From Cristatella mucedo (Eukaryota; Bryozoa; Phylactolaemata; Cristatellidae): a stretch of DNA of 64,000 nucleotides. Below the pieces are notes generated by a model. That model ran no database searches, was not told where the DNA came from, and worked only from the letters and a program-made list of their open reading frames with translations. The position numbers and the translations under genes are program-made. This document shows, piece by piece, positions 46,110-56,060 of the stretch; positions within the stretch are counted from its first letter, which is position 1; every line of letters starts with the position of its first letter. The DNA lies in assembly GCA_009760855.2 (NCBI GenBank), contig WPIO01000169.1, positions 494,001 through 558,000 of the forward strand. Reading direction: 5' to 3'.

Positions 46110-46590
46110 TCGCTGCAAGCGATCAGTGCCTCAGCTACTGACTCGTATTCATCGTCATACAGTCTAGCAGGCCGTCTAGCACGAGTTGACAGTTGACGAG
46201 GTGCACCATCTAAGTTGGAGGGAGCGTGTTGCTGCACAGGTTAAGGCGTAGATGCATATTCAGTCGAAGCTTGGACTTGTTGCACAGACTCAATTGGAGC
46301 TGTTTGTTCGAAGTGCTGCACAGCATCCTCCCCTGGCACTGTAACAATTCGTGAAAAGAATGTCATGGCTACTTGACATTCGCTGAGTTTCAGGGTCGTA
46401 CAACCGTTAGCTCTTAGGTCCAGAATCATGATTATATCCAAGAAATATACAGCGTCTTGACTTTGGGTCAAGTTTAGACCGTAGGTGTTCTGGGATCTGT
46501 CGGTATGCACAGCGAAAACACGGAAACGACACACGTCAGGCTTTGCACCACAAGCCTCATCGGGTCTTTTACAAGGTATCGCCTTGTGAA
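46110..46590 (-). pseudogene. copia integrase C-terminal/linker remnant
   Basis: Minus strand: KRPDEACGAKPDVCRFRVFA corresponds to the TPYELWTGKKPDVSHLRVFG block that follows the copia integrase core. Then come NLTQSQDAVYFLDIIMILDL, FFSRIVTVPGEDAVQHF, a stop near 46243, and the linker LDGAPRQLSTRARRP ... YESVAEALIACSD. The catalytic integrase core is not recognisable further upstream. Confidence 0.7.
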
Positions 46591-47003
46591 TGCTATGATT
46601 CTATGGTTGGCTTTTGATTTTCATTCCGAGTTGCTATCCTCCTCATAAAATCATAGGCTTATGCATTCATCTAAATGAGATTTTCTAAACGCCTGAATGA
46701 GCTGCCTTCAAGTATGCTGGTTACTATAGCAAAAATCGGCTGTAATCGGGTATAGTGCTTAACGTAAAATTCCAACGCTTTCACAATCTTGATAGCGGTT
46801 AAAACGTGTGAGACGATTCTTGCATTTCCTAATTGGCAGTCCTTTCCCAAGAACTTGCAGCGTAATGGCTTCCTTGTCCTTTGATTAAGTAATCTTCAGA
46901 AGAGAAATTGCTAACTTTAACTAGCTTGCCTGATTTTTATCAGATATGTGGGGTGGATGCTTACATAATATGGAAATATCTTATTAATACGTTATATTTT
47001 CAG
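46591..47003. other. No recognised gene
   Basis: Possibly decayed upstream copia sequence. Nothing supported. Confidence 0.35.
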
Positions 47004-47343
47004 AAAAACTAGGGCTATCGCTTTCGTCATCATGGCCGTACTGATGATCAGCCTAGTAAGGTCTGCTGTAAGTTAGTCAGCTCAGGTGAACTGAACACGT
47101 TGACTACTGGCACTTGGATAAAATGCTTAGCTTGTAGTAGGCTAAGTGAGCTACAAAATCAAAGCTTTAACGCACCAAAAAACAAAAGCATTCAAGTTAG
47201 TTTTCTATGCAATTTAAATAGTTTTGTCGAGCCAAGCAGTAACTTAGTTTTGTATGACATCTTTATTTCAGAGTTTTGAGGAAACAACTGACCTGAGCCG
47301 AGAGCAGCTTGCTGAAATGAAGATGCTTTTAGAGATTAACTAA
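47004..47343 (+). CDS. Candidate two-exon gene for a tiny secreted or membrane peptide
   Basis: Exon a 47004-47067 follows TTATATTTTCAG and ends at a consensus GTAAGT. Exon b 47272-47343 follows CTTTATTTCAG and ends in TAA 47341-47343. With ATG at 47032 both exons join in phase 0 and give 35 residues: a hydrophobic start MAVLMISLVRSA, then an acidic amphipathic SFEETTDLSREQLAEMKMLL. The open frame extends nine codons before the ATG (KTRAIAFVI), so a longer signal peptide with its ATG in an upstream exon is equally possible. An AATAAA-like signal (CAAATAAATTG) stands at about 47597. Intron 204 bp. No family recognised; inference from splice sites and frame only. Confidence 0.25.
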
Positions 47344-47929
47344 CTCGAACACGAGATCAGCTGCACTCGCTGCAGCTCTTTTCTTTAAATTTTCGGGCTG
47401 GGATGTTAACTTGATTATTAATAAGGTTCCGCCACTTCTCACTTTTCTGAATACGATGTAAATGAGAAGAGGTTATGGAGAAATATTTGAAAGACGATCG
47501 CCAAGTTCGCTCCAAAGATTTTCGGTGCATCATTGAAGAACTAGTAGGCGATGATACGACTAGCCACCATCAATGAGTTACTGTGCTATCAATACAAATA
47601 AATTGTAGTTCAGATGACGCGGAATAATGCTTTTTCGGCATATCTAAATATCCAATGCTACATGTTTTGATTATACGAGGTAACAAATCTAGAGAAAAAC
47701 AACCCCAGTCAGAATCACTGTTTAGAAGATGGCCGTTTACGAAAATGTACTTGACTGCGATGGGCTCAGCATAGAGAACACATTTGAGTTACCTGTTAAT
47801 GCAAAGGTGTAGAACTTTTTTGCAGCTACTTTCATTATTGTTTTAGATAACAGCAACTTTACTACACACGGTGACGTCTTAATCACTCCTTTAGAGGATA
47901 CTATCACTAACATCTGGCTATTTAAATAT
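47344..47929. other. No recognised gene
   Basis: Possible 3' UTR of the preceding candidate up to about 47610; otherwise unassigned. Confidence 0.3.
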
Positions 47930-47953
47930 ACACTCACACACACATATAAGTAA

Positions 47954-48007
<54 letters not shown>

Positions 48008-48060
48008 CTTATACATATATAGATATATGAGTACATACGTATATCTATGTATATGTATAA
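47930..48060. repeat. (CA)n/(TA)n microsatellite
   Basis: CACACACACACACA followed by a long TATATATA run and imperfect ATACATAT units. It produces spurious Tyr/Ile-rich frames. Confidence 0.95.
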
Positions 48061-48259
48061 GTTAATTTATTTACAAGCGTAGCCACCATGTTCACACATA
48101 ATTTTAGTCGAACTTGGTCATAACTGATTCGTCGTTGCATACAGTGGTCATCGCTTTTTTTGAATATTTGATAAGACTTTCACAACCGTTACATGTATTC
48201 CACCTCAACTGTGAATCACTAAGACTGTGTTTGAGTTAGTAAGTGTTTCCAACAAAGAA

Positions 48260-50284
48260 TACGCGTGTGGTGTTATAATCCCTGGCTTCCTATGTCCTAT
48301 ACCTTTAGAGCCCTGAACAGGTATCCACAATTTCAGAGCCTATAGACTTACATGCGGGCGTTTAATCGCTCAACATACATCACCGGATCGCTTTCAGTTA
48401 TTATTTATATGCCGCCATTTGTTTAAGTCTTTCCCAGTTTTCAGGAGCTCAAGTTCCAATATCGTGAAATTTTGGATACTATATTATCCGACCCTCACTG
48501 GGTAGGTCGGATATTAATTGTTGATTTATCTAACTATTAGAGACATCTTCTAACCTCGAAAATCGAAGAATCTATGCTATAATCTGAGGTAAGTGTAGGA
48601 GCGAATTATGTGTGCTCAAATGCCAGCAAAGCATTCGAAGTGAGTATGGATGAGAACGTTTTTTGGTGTCACTTCAGGTTTAACCAATATTTGTATCGGG
48701 ACACCTAATTTGGGCGGAACTCAGCTCAATAACTTTCTAGAGCTCAGGAAATGACATTTCACGATTGAAACGTTACAAGGACTTAGCATACGCAGCAGCT
48801 ATCAGGCAATCAGTATTCGAGCCACTGTATGATGTGATCACTTGAACGTTTAAATCCAAGCATCCGGCTCGGTATTCACGAATATAGTCATTAGCTGTAA
48901 GACTAGCTTGAGATGACAGCTATGAGTGGTTAGGAATTATTATCGCATTGAATTACTCAATCGAAATGTCACAGGCGTCGTTTGCTGCTTAAGCTTCAAT
49001 ATCCGGTTCAATAGCTGGTTTGGTCTAGCAGTTAAGGTGCTCGCCCCAAATAAGGTCTGACTGAGCTTGTTGGCTCGAGCCCCGAGGCATATGTGAAGCG
49101 CCTAAACAGAGACTTAATGGTATTGGGGCGCAATATAAACGAATTATCCGCTTACCTATAATCTTGACCAGAAAAAACGCACTCGAATTGCAATAACATT
49201 GCAGACTTGAGAGGAATTCTGGCAATGCCCAAACCTCGTTTCAATTTTAGCAGCTGGTATGTGTGAGTCAGCACTAAGCGTTGCAATTCCCACAGAATCA
49301 GGAAGATGCGAGATATGAAAAGCTCTCAGATCGTAACTTCGCTAATATCGTAATAAATCAAGACCATATCCATAACACATAGGCATATGCTTTTAAATGT
49401 TCAACAGCTGGTAGGAAATATACCAATAGCTCCTTGGCCTAGTAGAGCTCAATGCCACAGCCAACTGCAGAAAGAAATCTTCTCGCAAAACGGATGGCAT
49501 CGGCTCTTCTTTGGTAGATAACTATCTCTAATTAAATCTGGGCAATTACTATTAAGTAACTGCGTAGAATAAATCTCAGTCAGTATCTTATTAATTAACT
49601 TGCTGCCTCATAGGTAAGGATTCGATTTTTAGGCATACGACTGTTCCTCACTGATTTAGCTGAGTTTTAATTTTTGTTTAGTTTTTCTGACCTTAGCCTC
49701 TCTGTTTATGGAAAAGAATCAAATTGAGAGAATCATCATTCAGGAGTACTTAAGTGTTTTGTAGTTAAATGCATGCCACTGTATTAGCAATATCGTTAGA
49801 ACTTCGTAAGCTAATTCTTGGAGCTATGCTTTTGCAAAAACTATAAATATTATGTTGAAACATTTTTTGAATTCGGAAATCCTTTATATATTAAATTAAT
49901 AATAATTGAGAGTTATATTATTAATTTAAAGCCATAGTTATTACCCGATGTCATGGACTCGAACCTCGTGGCATACGTGAAGCTCGTGGACCGAGACAAA
50001 GTTTTTGCAAATGACGGTCTGCTCGTCCGTTGAGGATTGAGTAACAGTTTGTAACACAAAGTTTGCCAGAAAACACCTGGCTCACTTTGTATTCTATACA
50101 CAAAAACTCATATATTCTTGGTCTCTATGTACTACTCTTGGTGTGCAAAGTTCATACACAATTCATTTATTTACCATGTTCAAGTCATTTATCTATTGCG
50201 AAAACACTGGAATTTAGTTATAGTTCGTTCGTCTTTCAATATCCACCATTGCTTGACCACCCGTGTTTTCGACTCTGATTGTAT
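48260..50284 (+). repeat. Repeat-R copy 3, two internal deletions
   Basis: Left part matches Repeat-R2 in reverse (TGGCTTCCTATGTCC, ACATGCGGGCGTTTAATCGCTC, AATATTTGTATCGGGACA, CATCCGGCTCGGTATT). Right part matches R1 (GGTAGATAACTATC, ATGCCACTGTATTAGCAATATCG, GGAGCTATGCTTTTGCAAAA). Compared with R1 it lacks about 600 bp (R1 190-805) near 49670 and about 1.09 kb (R1 917-2008) at 49801. It carries its own SINE-2. Confidence 0.75.
49013..49150 (+). mobile_element. SINE-2 insertion in Repeat-R3
   Basis: ATAGCTGGTTTGGTCTAGCAGTTAAGGTGCTCGCC, GGCTCGAGCCCCGAGGCATATGTGAAGCGCC, GGGGCGCAATATAAACGAATTATCC. The surrounding Repeat-R sequence (GTCGTTTGCTGCTTAAGC / GCTTACCTATAATCTTGACCAG) is continuous in R2 (about 10500-10540), the empty site. 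Confidence 0.88.
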
Positions 50285-50765
50285 TTTATCCCCGTCTGTA
50301 ACTTCACAGCAAAATGATATGTGGGTGTTATGCAGTGGAGTTTTTTAAGTACATTCGTTGCCTAGGCGACTTTCTGTATACATTTCGTAGCCAATGGACA
50401 TCATCTCAAGCAACAAAGAGAAATTGGGAAGAAGAGCAGAGTCAGGAGAGCGGTTGAGATAGTGAATAGCATGAAAATAGCAGCTTCAGGATCGCTTTTA
50501 ATGACGTGCCATAGTCAGCAGCGGGAGAGTAGTTGTTAAGCTTAGATTTAGTGATATAGAGTTGGTTGTAAAGCCAAACGGGAATTCCAATAATCAAGCC
50601 CAGACAGAACCAAGGGGCTAGTTATTTGTTCTCAAGCCACCATGGAAGACAGCTTTTAATCTTAGATAGTGATCGGACGTGATGGCTGACTGTGGAAGCA
50701 GTCTTCTGAATGAAGCTTTTAACACTTTGGGAGTTTTTGAAAACGACACAGAATTTTTGAGCTCT
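50285..50765 (-). mobile_element. LINE-B fragment B5 (sister of B1)
   Basis: Same internal deletion as B1 but extends about 60 bp further into the element (CACTTTGGGAGTTTTTGAAAACGACACAG, the reverse of the HNLGVGFNSYP region). It shows what B1 lost when the hAT junction formed. Confidence 0.65.
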
Positions 50766-51339
50766 TGAATTGGTCCGTGCATTTGTGAAATTCCGTATCG
50801 ACTTCAGTACTTCACTTCTTGCTGGTCTACCAGCCTATGTGATCAGGCACTTACAGCTTGTGCAAAACTTTGCAGCTAAGCTTGTCTGTTCTAAAAGACA
50901 CAGTTGCCACATATCACCACCTTTTGCCGACCTGCACTGGATCCAATACAAGCGTCGCATAGACTTCAAGGTTGAGACAGTAACTTTTAGGTCCGTTCAT
51001 TTTTTGGCTTCAGCCTAACAACCACATCTACTGCCCAACCAGGCTAATCATCATAGCATTAGCTTTTCGGAATCCAACTGTTTAACTACACTTCGTACAA
51101 TCGCCAAATCATTTGGAATACACACCTTTCGTTCTCATTTTCTCAAAGCCCTGAATCCACTAACGACATGCATCACGACATCCCTGACTAGACCACTTTA
51201 AACAAGAATTTAAAGTTGCACCAATTTATGACAGCATTTAGTAGGTCCCAGCAACTCGACCATATATAGCTATGTGTGCAGACACTGTGCATGCTGCCAC
51301 TAACCACGTTTCCATGCTGACCGTATGCATGTCACCCCT

Positions 51340-51346
51340 TACCATG

Positions 51347-51384
<38 letters not shown>

Positions 51385-51389
51385 CATGG

Positions 51390-51391
<2 letters not shown>
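51340..51391. repeat. 52-bp perfect palindrome with (AT)n core
   Basis: TACCATGTTAT at the left and ATAACATGGTA at the right are exact inverted copies around an AT run. A second AT run follows (51393-51421) up to the SINE-2. Confidence 0.95.
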
Positions 51392-51421
<30 letters not shown>

Positions 51422-51427
51422 ATCTAT

Positions 51428-51565
51428 AATTCATTTGTATGGCGCCCCAAGAGAACTAAATCTCTATTCAGGCGCTTTACATATGCCTCAGGGCTCGAGC
51501 CCACGGCTTCAGCCAGACCTTGGTCGGGGCGAGCACCTTAACCACTGGACCAACCCTACTCGGCA
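51428..51565 (-). mobile_element. SINE-2 in LINE-A16
   Basis: Reverse SINE-2: AATTCATTTGTATGGCGCCCCAAGAGAAC, CAGGCGCTTTACATATGCC, GGGCTCGAGCCCACGGC, GAGCACCTTAACCACTGGACC. Confidence 0.9.
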
Positions 51566-51720
51566 TGTGTGAATGTTATTCTCGCTTATTTTACTTAGCA
51601 AGCTACCGCTCATCATTCGATCGTGCTTCCTTTGCAGCAAATGCAAAACGCCTAGAAAGAGATTGAGATCTCCGACGGTGCTTATCAAATGCATTATTAT
51701 TATTATCATTATTATTTCAC

Positions 51721-52734
51721 ATGTCTTAAAAATTGTAATCACAGTCAGAAATATCAATTAATTTCTTCTAGTCAGGCGGTAAGTGCTTCCAAGAACTTTC
51801 TAATCGGAGGCAGCAAGTGGCAAAGCAATTATTTAGTGGGTCGTTGTACGTGGAGACCCCCATCTCATCAGTTCAGACTATCGTAAATACGACACACTAG
51901 TTTCGACAATAACAAACAGATGGAGACTGTAAGTTTACTCGGAATAATATCTTAGGACTTTATTTAGCTGCACCAATGACAGCCTAGCATATTTCGTGTA
52001 AGCTAATACCCAAGTGATGGCAGAATAAGTTGAATTCCCGAGGTATTTTGATGACGCTTGTTAATCTAGACTCGTCAGTGCTTATATCTCATGACCTAAG
52101 TTACGAGACATTTCTTGAAGATGGATCGCTGCTTACTTATTTGGCATGTTTTCCTTGGTTTGTTCAAAAGGAATTCAAATTAGGATGAATCGTGGAAAAA
52201 TTATGTCTGTGCTAGAGTTTTGAAAACCCATACCAGAGATTTTGTAACTACCAATAACGGTAATCACTAAAACTATAAATTTATCAAGCACTTTCAGATA
52301 ACCGAATCTTTTTCCACTCACTTTGCAGATGCCTTAAAAAAGCATTAAGTGAATACTACTTCACACTTTCGAATACCTAAGATACATTATAAACTATTCC
52401 TCTACATAAAACCAAGCTTTTATGCTCTGGAAAGCAGTATCCTAGAAGAAAAAAGCGAAGGTTTTGATCTGGCAAGGCAAAAAACCTCAATCGCAGCGTG
52501 TTTTTGTAATAATTTCAGAATTAAGGAAGAATAAAAAAAGTCAGCGGGTAATAATTAATACGTCATTATTGAATGACCTCTTACAATGATTTTGGTACAT
52601 ATTAATGTTCCCAATATAGAATTGCCGATTTCTTATGAGAATACGGTATTCCATATTCTCAACGTATCCCCAACGGTATTCCGTATTTACTTGTTCAATA
52701 TCCTGGTAATTACTTTCTAAGTTTAGTATATACA
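51721..52734. other. No recognised gene
   Basis: Stop-rich AT-rich sequence. TACGGTATTCCATATTCTCAACG and CAACGGTATTCCGTATTT (52645-52690) form a short degenerate direct repeat. No coding segment supported. Confidence 0.35.
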
Positions 52735-52860
52735 AGGTATTGGTAAACTGTTGGATTCCGAAAAGCTGGAGGTACGATGCTTAGCCTGGTGGGGGGAGTA
52801 CATCTTATAGGTAGACTGGAGCCAAAGCATGAAGTGACCTAAAAGTGGGCAAAAAACCAT
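52735..52860 (-). mobile_element. LINE-A scrap A17
   Basis: TGTTGGATTCCGAAAAGCTGGAGGTACGATGCTTAGCCTGGTGGG and GGAGCCAAAGCATGAAGTGACCTAAAAGTG are reverse LINE-A C-terminal landmarks. Confidence 0.75.
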
Positions 52861-53078
52861 TTGACAAGTAGACAAAACTTACTCGACCAAATGAAGTGCA
52901 ATTCAAAATTTATGGTGCATACTCGTATAAGCTTCGACATGAAATGTGATCTAATTTTTTTGTGCGTCATTTAGTTGTATTACTATAGACGAAATGTAGT
53001 CACTTTAAAATCTCGATTATCGAAGAATCACCAATGTCACATTAGAACGTCTATTTTCGATGCTGGAAGGTGGGATGT

Positions 53079-53412
53079 TGTCAGGAATGATTAAGACATG
53101 CTCGCTACAGAGCTATCGGTTGGAGGCTTCTGAGCGGACCTGCCAAAGCTACTGAAGACTCGACAGAAAGAAAGGCCTCGATTGGAGAGATGCAACCTAC
53201 CAACGATCAGTGGGAGAGAAACACCACAATATTATCGGGAGAGAAGCGATCTCCACGCCCCTTTACTTGCCAACGCCCAGGGCTAGGAAGTGTGCACCAA
53301 TAGCAAGGGCTCGCAGCACTCATTATACAATTGCCTAAATGTGAGGGGAAAATCTTCCCGTTAAAAGGCTAGGAAAAGTTACGTTTTAATCAATGAAGTT
53401 ACATTCCTGGCA
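53079..53412. mobile_element. LTR-like segment (solo LTR candidate)
   Basis: Begins TGTCAGGAATG and ends CATTCCTGGCA, near-perfect inverted ends with TG...CA termini, 334 bp, as in many Gypsy/BEL LTRs. Preceded by a purine-rich GGAAGGTGGGATGT. No target duplication is evident and no pol sequence is seen next to it. Confidence 0.35.
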
Positions 53413-54723
53413 ATATCAATCCTCGTGGGTTTTTAATCCTTCGTAGGCGAAGTCAGATAAGTGTGCAAAAGAGCAAAACAGAGCACAAATGTCTACAATC
53501 GACAGTAAAGAACTAACGTGGACTCGATGCTGCTCTCGAAGCATGACGTTCAGTCGAGTTGCCGTGCATGCCGATAAATGCTTTTACAACGATTTGGCTC
53601 GCGTTAAAAGATCAATTGCAGCGTACACCATGATCTTGTCTAAAAGCTCGCTCAATTGTAAGGACAAAGTTCAAAATAAAAAAGAATGTAATGATTATGC
53701 TGCTTCATGCTCGATGAATGTGGTATTCTTCAGCGGACATGTTCTACTTTTTGTTGATGTCGCATATTAATTTGACTTTCTCTCTTACGACTTTCAGGCA
53801 GAATCTCGATATACCGGGATTTACCAACTTCGATTACTTTCACGTCGGCTCCCAGAACAAAGATGGCTGAAGAGATGGGCGACGGTAGGGCATGCTACTT
53901 CTGCATTTGTTCGTGTCTTTTTTTCTGCCTAAAGCTTATGCTAATACGGCGGCTAAGACCTATTGTGTTTTGGTTATGCTCACTGACCGTCCAGCGACGC
54001 TACTAGACAGGAAGTTGAGAAAAGAACTACTCTATTAGTGAGCATGGCGACGTATTGGTCATTTTTACTGCTGCCAGTGCTCCGAGGCTGTCCAATAGGC
54101 TCCGCCAGCTGTCTCGTCATCGGCCATAAGTGGAGCGCTGGAGCAGTCGGTGGAAGCTCACTCATCATATCCTGCTCGCACTTACTATTCACATTTCATA
54201 TTCGTAATATTCCTATTCGCATTCCAATTCCCTGTACAATTTTTGGATTACTGAGCAGGTATAAACAAGCAAGCATTTTGTTGGTGAGTTGGCCCGGGCG
54301 ATGAGAGTGGCAGAGTGGCGACTTGGCAGCTTGCAGGCTGAGCGTGGGCAAGTGCTTCTCTAGATGAGCGAAACTCTGCCAGCTGCTTTTGCCGTGTTCT
54401 ATTTCTTATCGTTTCTTCTCAGCACCAGCTCTAACAAGGCTTGTGAATAGATGAGTTACAAATAAATTCTAATAGTGGCTTCGCTTGCCAGATAAAAAAT
54501 ACTACTGTATAGGCTAGCAGCTTTTGATCAAGCTGTCACCTCGGGCCAGGCAAAGAGCACTAGATGCGATCTTTTAGAAATACCTATTTTAAACCGCGGT
54601 CTAAGTGTGATTGCTCGACGTGTTGTAGTCAGCTACAGCTTCTGATAGGCGGTTGACGTGTGCCTTTTGATTTTTACACTCGCCCCAAAATTTGAATACA
54701 AGTTTCTGTCAACTAGAGTTTGA
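53413..54723. other. No recognised gene; mildly coding-like
   Basis: Less AT-rich than most of the window. A 93-codon plus-strand frame (53489-53770) has no motif. A strong acceptor TTGACTTTCTCTCTTACGACTTTCAG ends near 53799 and is followed by open codons and a good-context ATG (CAAAGATGGCTGAAGAGATGG) at 53864. Another long tract CTATTTCTTATCGTTTCTTCTCAG ends near 54421. These could be exon edges, but no frame can be chosen. Confidence 0.25.
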
Positions 54724-55320
54724 CAATGTGCCCCAACCGCTCTATCAGAGAGAGCCTACTCTCTGGCAGGCAGAGCCTCTTATCTGGCAGACACAGCCGT
54801 CTCTCTGGCAGACACAGCCGTCTCTCTGGCAGACACAGCCGTCTCTCTGGCAGACACAGCCGTCTCTCTGGCAGACACAGCCGTCTCTCTGGCAGACACA
54901 GCCGTCTCTCTGGCAGACACAGCCGTCTCTCTGGCAGACAGAGCCTCTTATCTGGCAGACACAGCCGTCTCTCTGGCAGACAGAGCCTCTTATCTGGCAG
55001 ACACAGCCGACTCTCTGGCAGACACAGCTATCTCTCTGGCAGACGCAGCCGTCTCTCGGGCAGACGCAGCCATCTCTCTGGCAGACGCAGCCGTCTCTCA
55101 GGCAGACGCAGCTATCTCTCTACCGGACGCTGCAGTCTCACTGCCGGAAGCTGCCGTTTCTGCTCCCGATGCCTCATCCTCGCTCGTGGACGCCGCCTCT
55201 AGGGCTCTGCTGCCGCCTCTGCGGTTTCCGCCGGCATCTCTGCCGGCTCTGCCTTCGTCGCTCAGCTCACAGTTGGCGATTGCTGATGCCGCTTCCGGTC
55301 GCTCTTATCGGCCTCCTTAG
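54724..55320 (+). CDS. Open frame over 21-bp minisatellite, Ala/Ser/Asp-rich heptads
   Basis: A 198-codon frame without ATG, between TGA 54721-54723 and TAG 55318-55320. It reads a seven-residue repeat, ADTAVSL with variants ADAAVSL, ADAAISL and ADRASYL, then degenerate heptads LPDAAVSLPEAAVSAPDASS and a Pro/Leu-rich end. In the degenerate units the amino acids persist while third bases change (GCC/GCA, GTC/GTT, TCT/TCA, GAC/GAT), which points to this frame. Two other plus frames are also open here (262 and 160 codons, ATG at 54692 and 54720), because the unit is a multiple of three. On the minus strand 55262-55495 gives a helix-like frame (LRASLVKLLASPEGEERLW, ARKAEAIVQKLLEVEAGKAL). The true frame, if any, is unresolved. 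Confidence 0.25.
   Translation, partial: QCAPTALSERAYSLAGRASYLADTAVSLADTAVSLADTAVSLADTAVSLADTAVSLADTAVSLADTAVSLADRASYLADTAVSLADRASYLADTADSLADTAISLADAAVSRADAAISLADAAVSQADAAISLPDAAVSLPEAAVSAPDASSSLVDAASRALLPPLRFPPASLPALPSSLSSQLAIADAASGRSYRPP
54749..55135. repeat. 21-bp minisatellite
   Basis: About 18 units of CAGACACAGCCGTCTCTCTGG type with a CAGACAGAGCCTCTTATCTGG variant interspersed and CAGACGCAGC forms at the right end. No unit has an indel. Confidence 0.96.
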
Positions 55321-55971
55321 TTCGACCAGCGTTTACCAAATCTGTGGGCAACAGCAGCGCTTTTCCGGCCTCCACCTCCAGCAGCTTCTGAACTATTGCC
55401 TCCGCTTTCCTTGCACTCTGCAAGTCCGACCGCCAAAGCCTCTCCTCACCTTCAGGGCTTGCCAACAACTTCACAAGTGATGCACGCAGCTGTGCCTAGT
55501 CGTCTTACACCGAGTCAGGAAGGATGCCGTGGATATGTATGCCAGGAACATAAATATGCACATGAGCCACAAAGCTGGATCGAAACTTCTCTCCTCAAGC
55601 CTCAGCTTGAGTCGAGAAGCCAGCTTACGAAGTCGTCCCCGACGTAGTAGTATTCCGGCATCAACTCCTGGCGTGGGCTACTCTGCCGCTTCTGTCGAAA
55701 TAGCTTGCATTTTGACATTCTCCAGCAGCGGGTACGCGATACCACGCAGAACACAGAAGCAGACTCAAAGACTTTCATTCGCACTGACGCAGCAGCTTGG
55801 GCTAGTACAAGACTACCCGTCCGGCGTCCTCAATCTCTCTCCCGGGTCTTTGGCGCCCGTTACATATATACCGTTGCCATAAATCCCAACAGTCCATAAG
55901 CCAACGACAGTGTCGTAATCTCAAAACAGCCAAAAATATCACTAATAATTTGAATCAAACTTCTTTTACAG
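55321..55971. other. Unassigned, GC-richer
   Basis: Overlapping open frames on both strands (55396-55647 and 55529-55882 plus; 55602-55784 minus) with no recognised motif. Ser/Arg-rich on plus (SLSLSREASLRSRPRRSS). Confidence 0.3.
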
Positions 55972-56060
55972 AATATGTAAAGTGCCTAAAAAGACATAAA
56001 GTTCTCCGAGGGCACTGTGCAAATGTATTATGATGATGATTAATAATATTATCAACAAAC
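55972..56060 (+). mobile_element. LINE-A 3' end fragment
   Basis: GTAAAGTGCCTAAAAAGACATAAAGTTCTCCGAGGGCACTGTGCAAATG then (ATG)/(ATT) repeats. Confidence 0.75.

Larger units (their letters stand above)
44138..46590 (-). mobile_element. Ty1/copia retrotransposon remnant, split by two LINE-A copies
   Basis: Minus-strand copia pol pieces lie at 46110-46590 (5') and 44138-44850 (3'), with LINE-A14 and A15 between. The protein reads through the gap logically: LARRPARLYDDEYESVAEAL-type text before it and VTLHDELSSTEAHLWTAGID after it, the usual order in copia between the integrase linker and RT. Confidence 0.8.
50766..51720 (+). mobile_element. LINE-A copy A16, split by SINE-2 and AT repeats
   Basis: C-terminal ORF2 (VRAFVKFRIDFSTSLLAGLP, LQLVQNFAAKLVCSKRHSCH) with breaks, 3' UTR to CCATGTTAT at 51350, then foreign sequence, then the rest of the 3' UTR from 51573 (ATGTTATTCTCGC ... 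CAGCAAATGCAAAACGCCTAG ... ATTATTATT at 51720). ATGTTAT at 51344-51350 and 51573-51579 flanks the insert. Confidence 0.85.

Noticed and set aside
54749-55135. CRISPR-like array
   Set aside because: Units are contiguous 21-bp tandem repeats with no spacers, in a eukaryotic context.
55851-55864. Retroviral primer-binding site (TGGCGCCCGTTACA)
   Set aside because: Only nine bases match a typical tRNA-Lys site, with no LTR upstream. Taken as chance.
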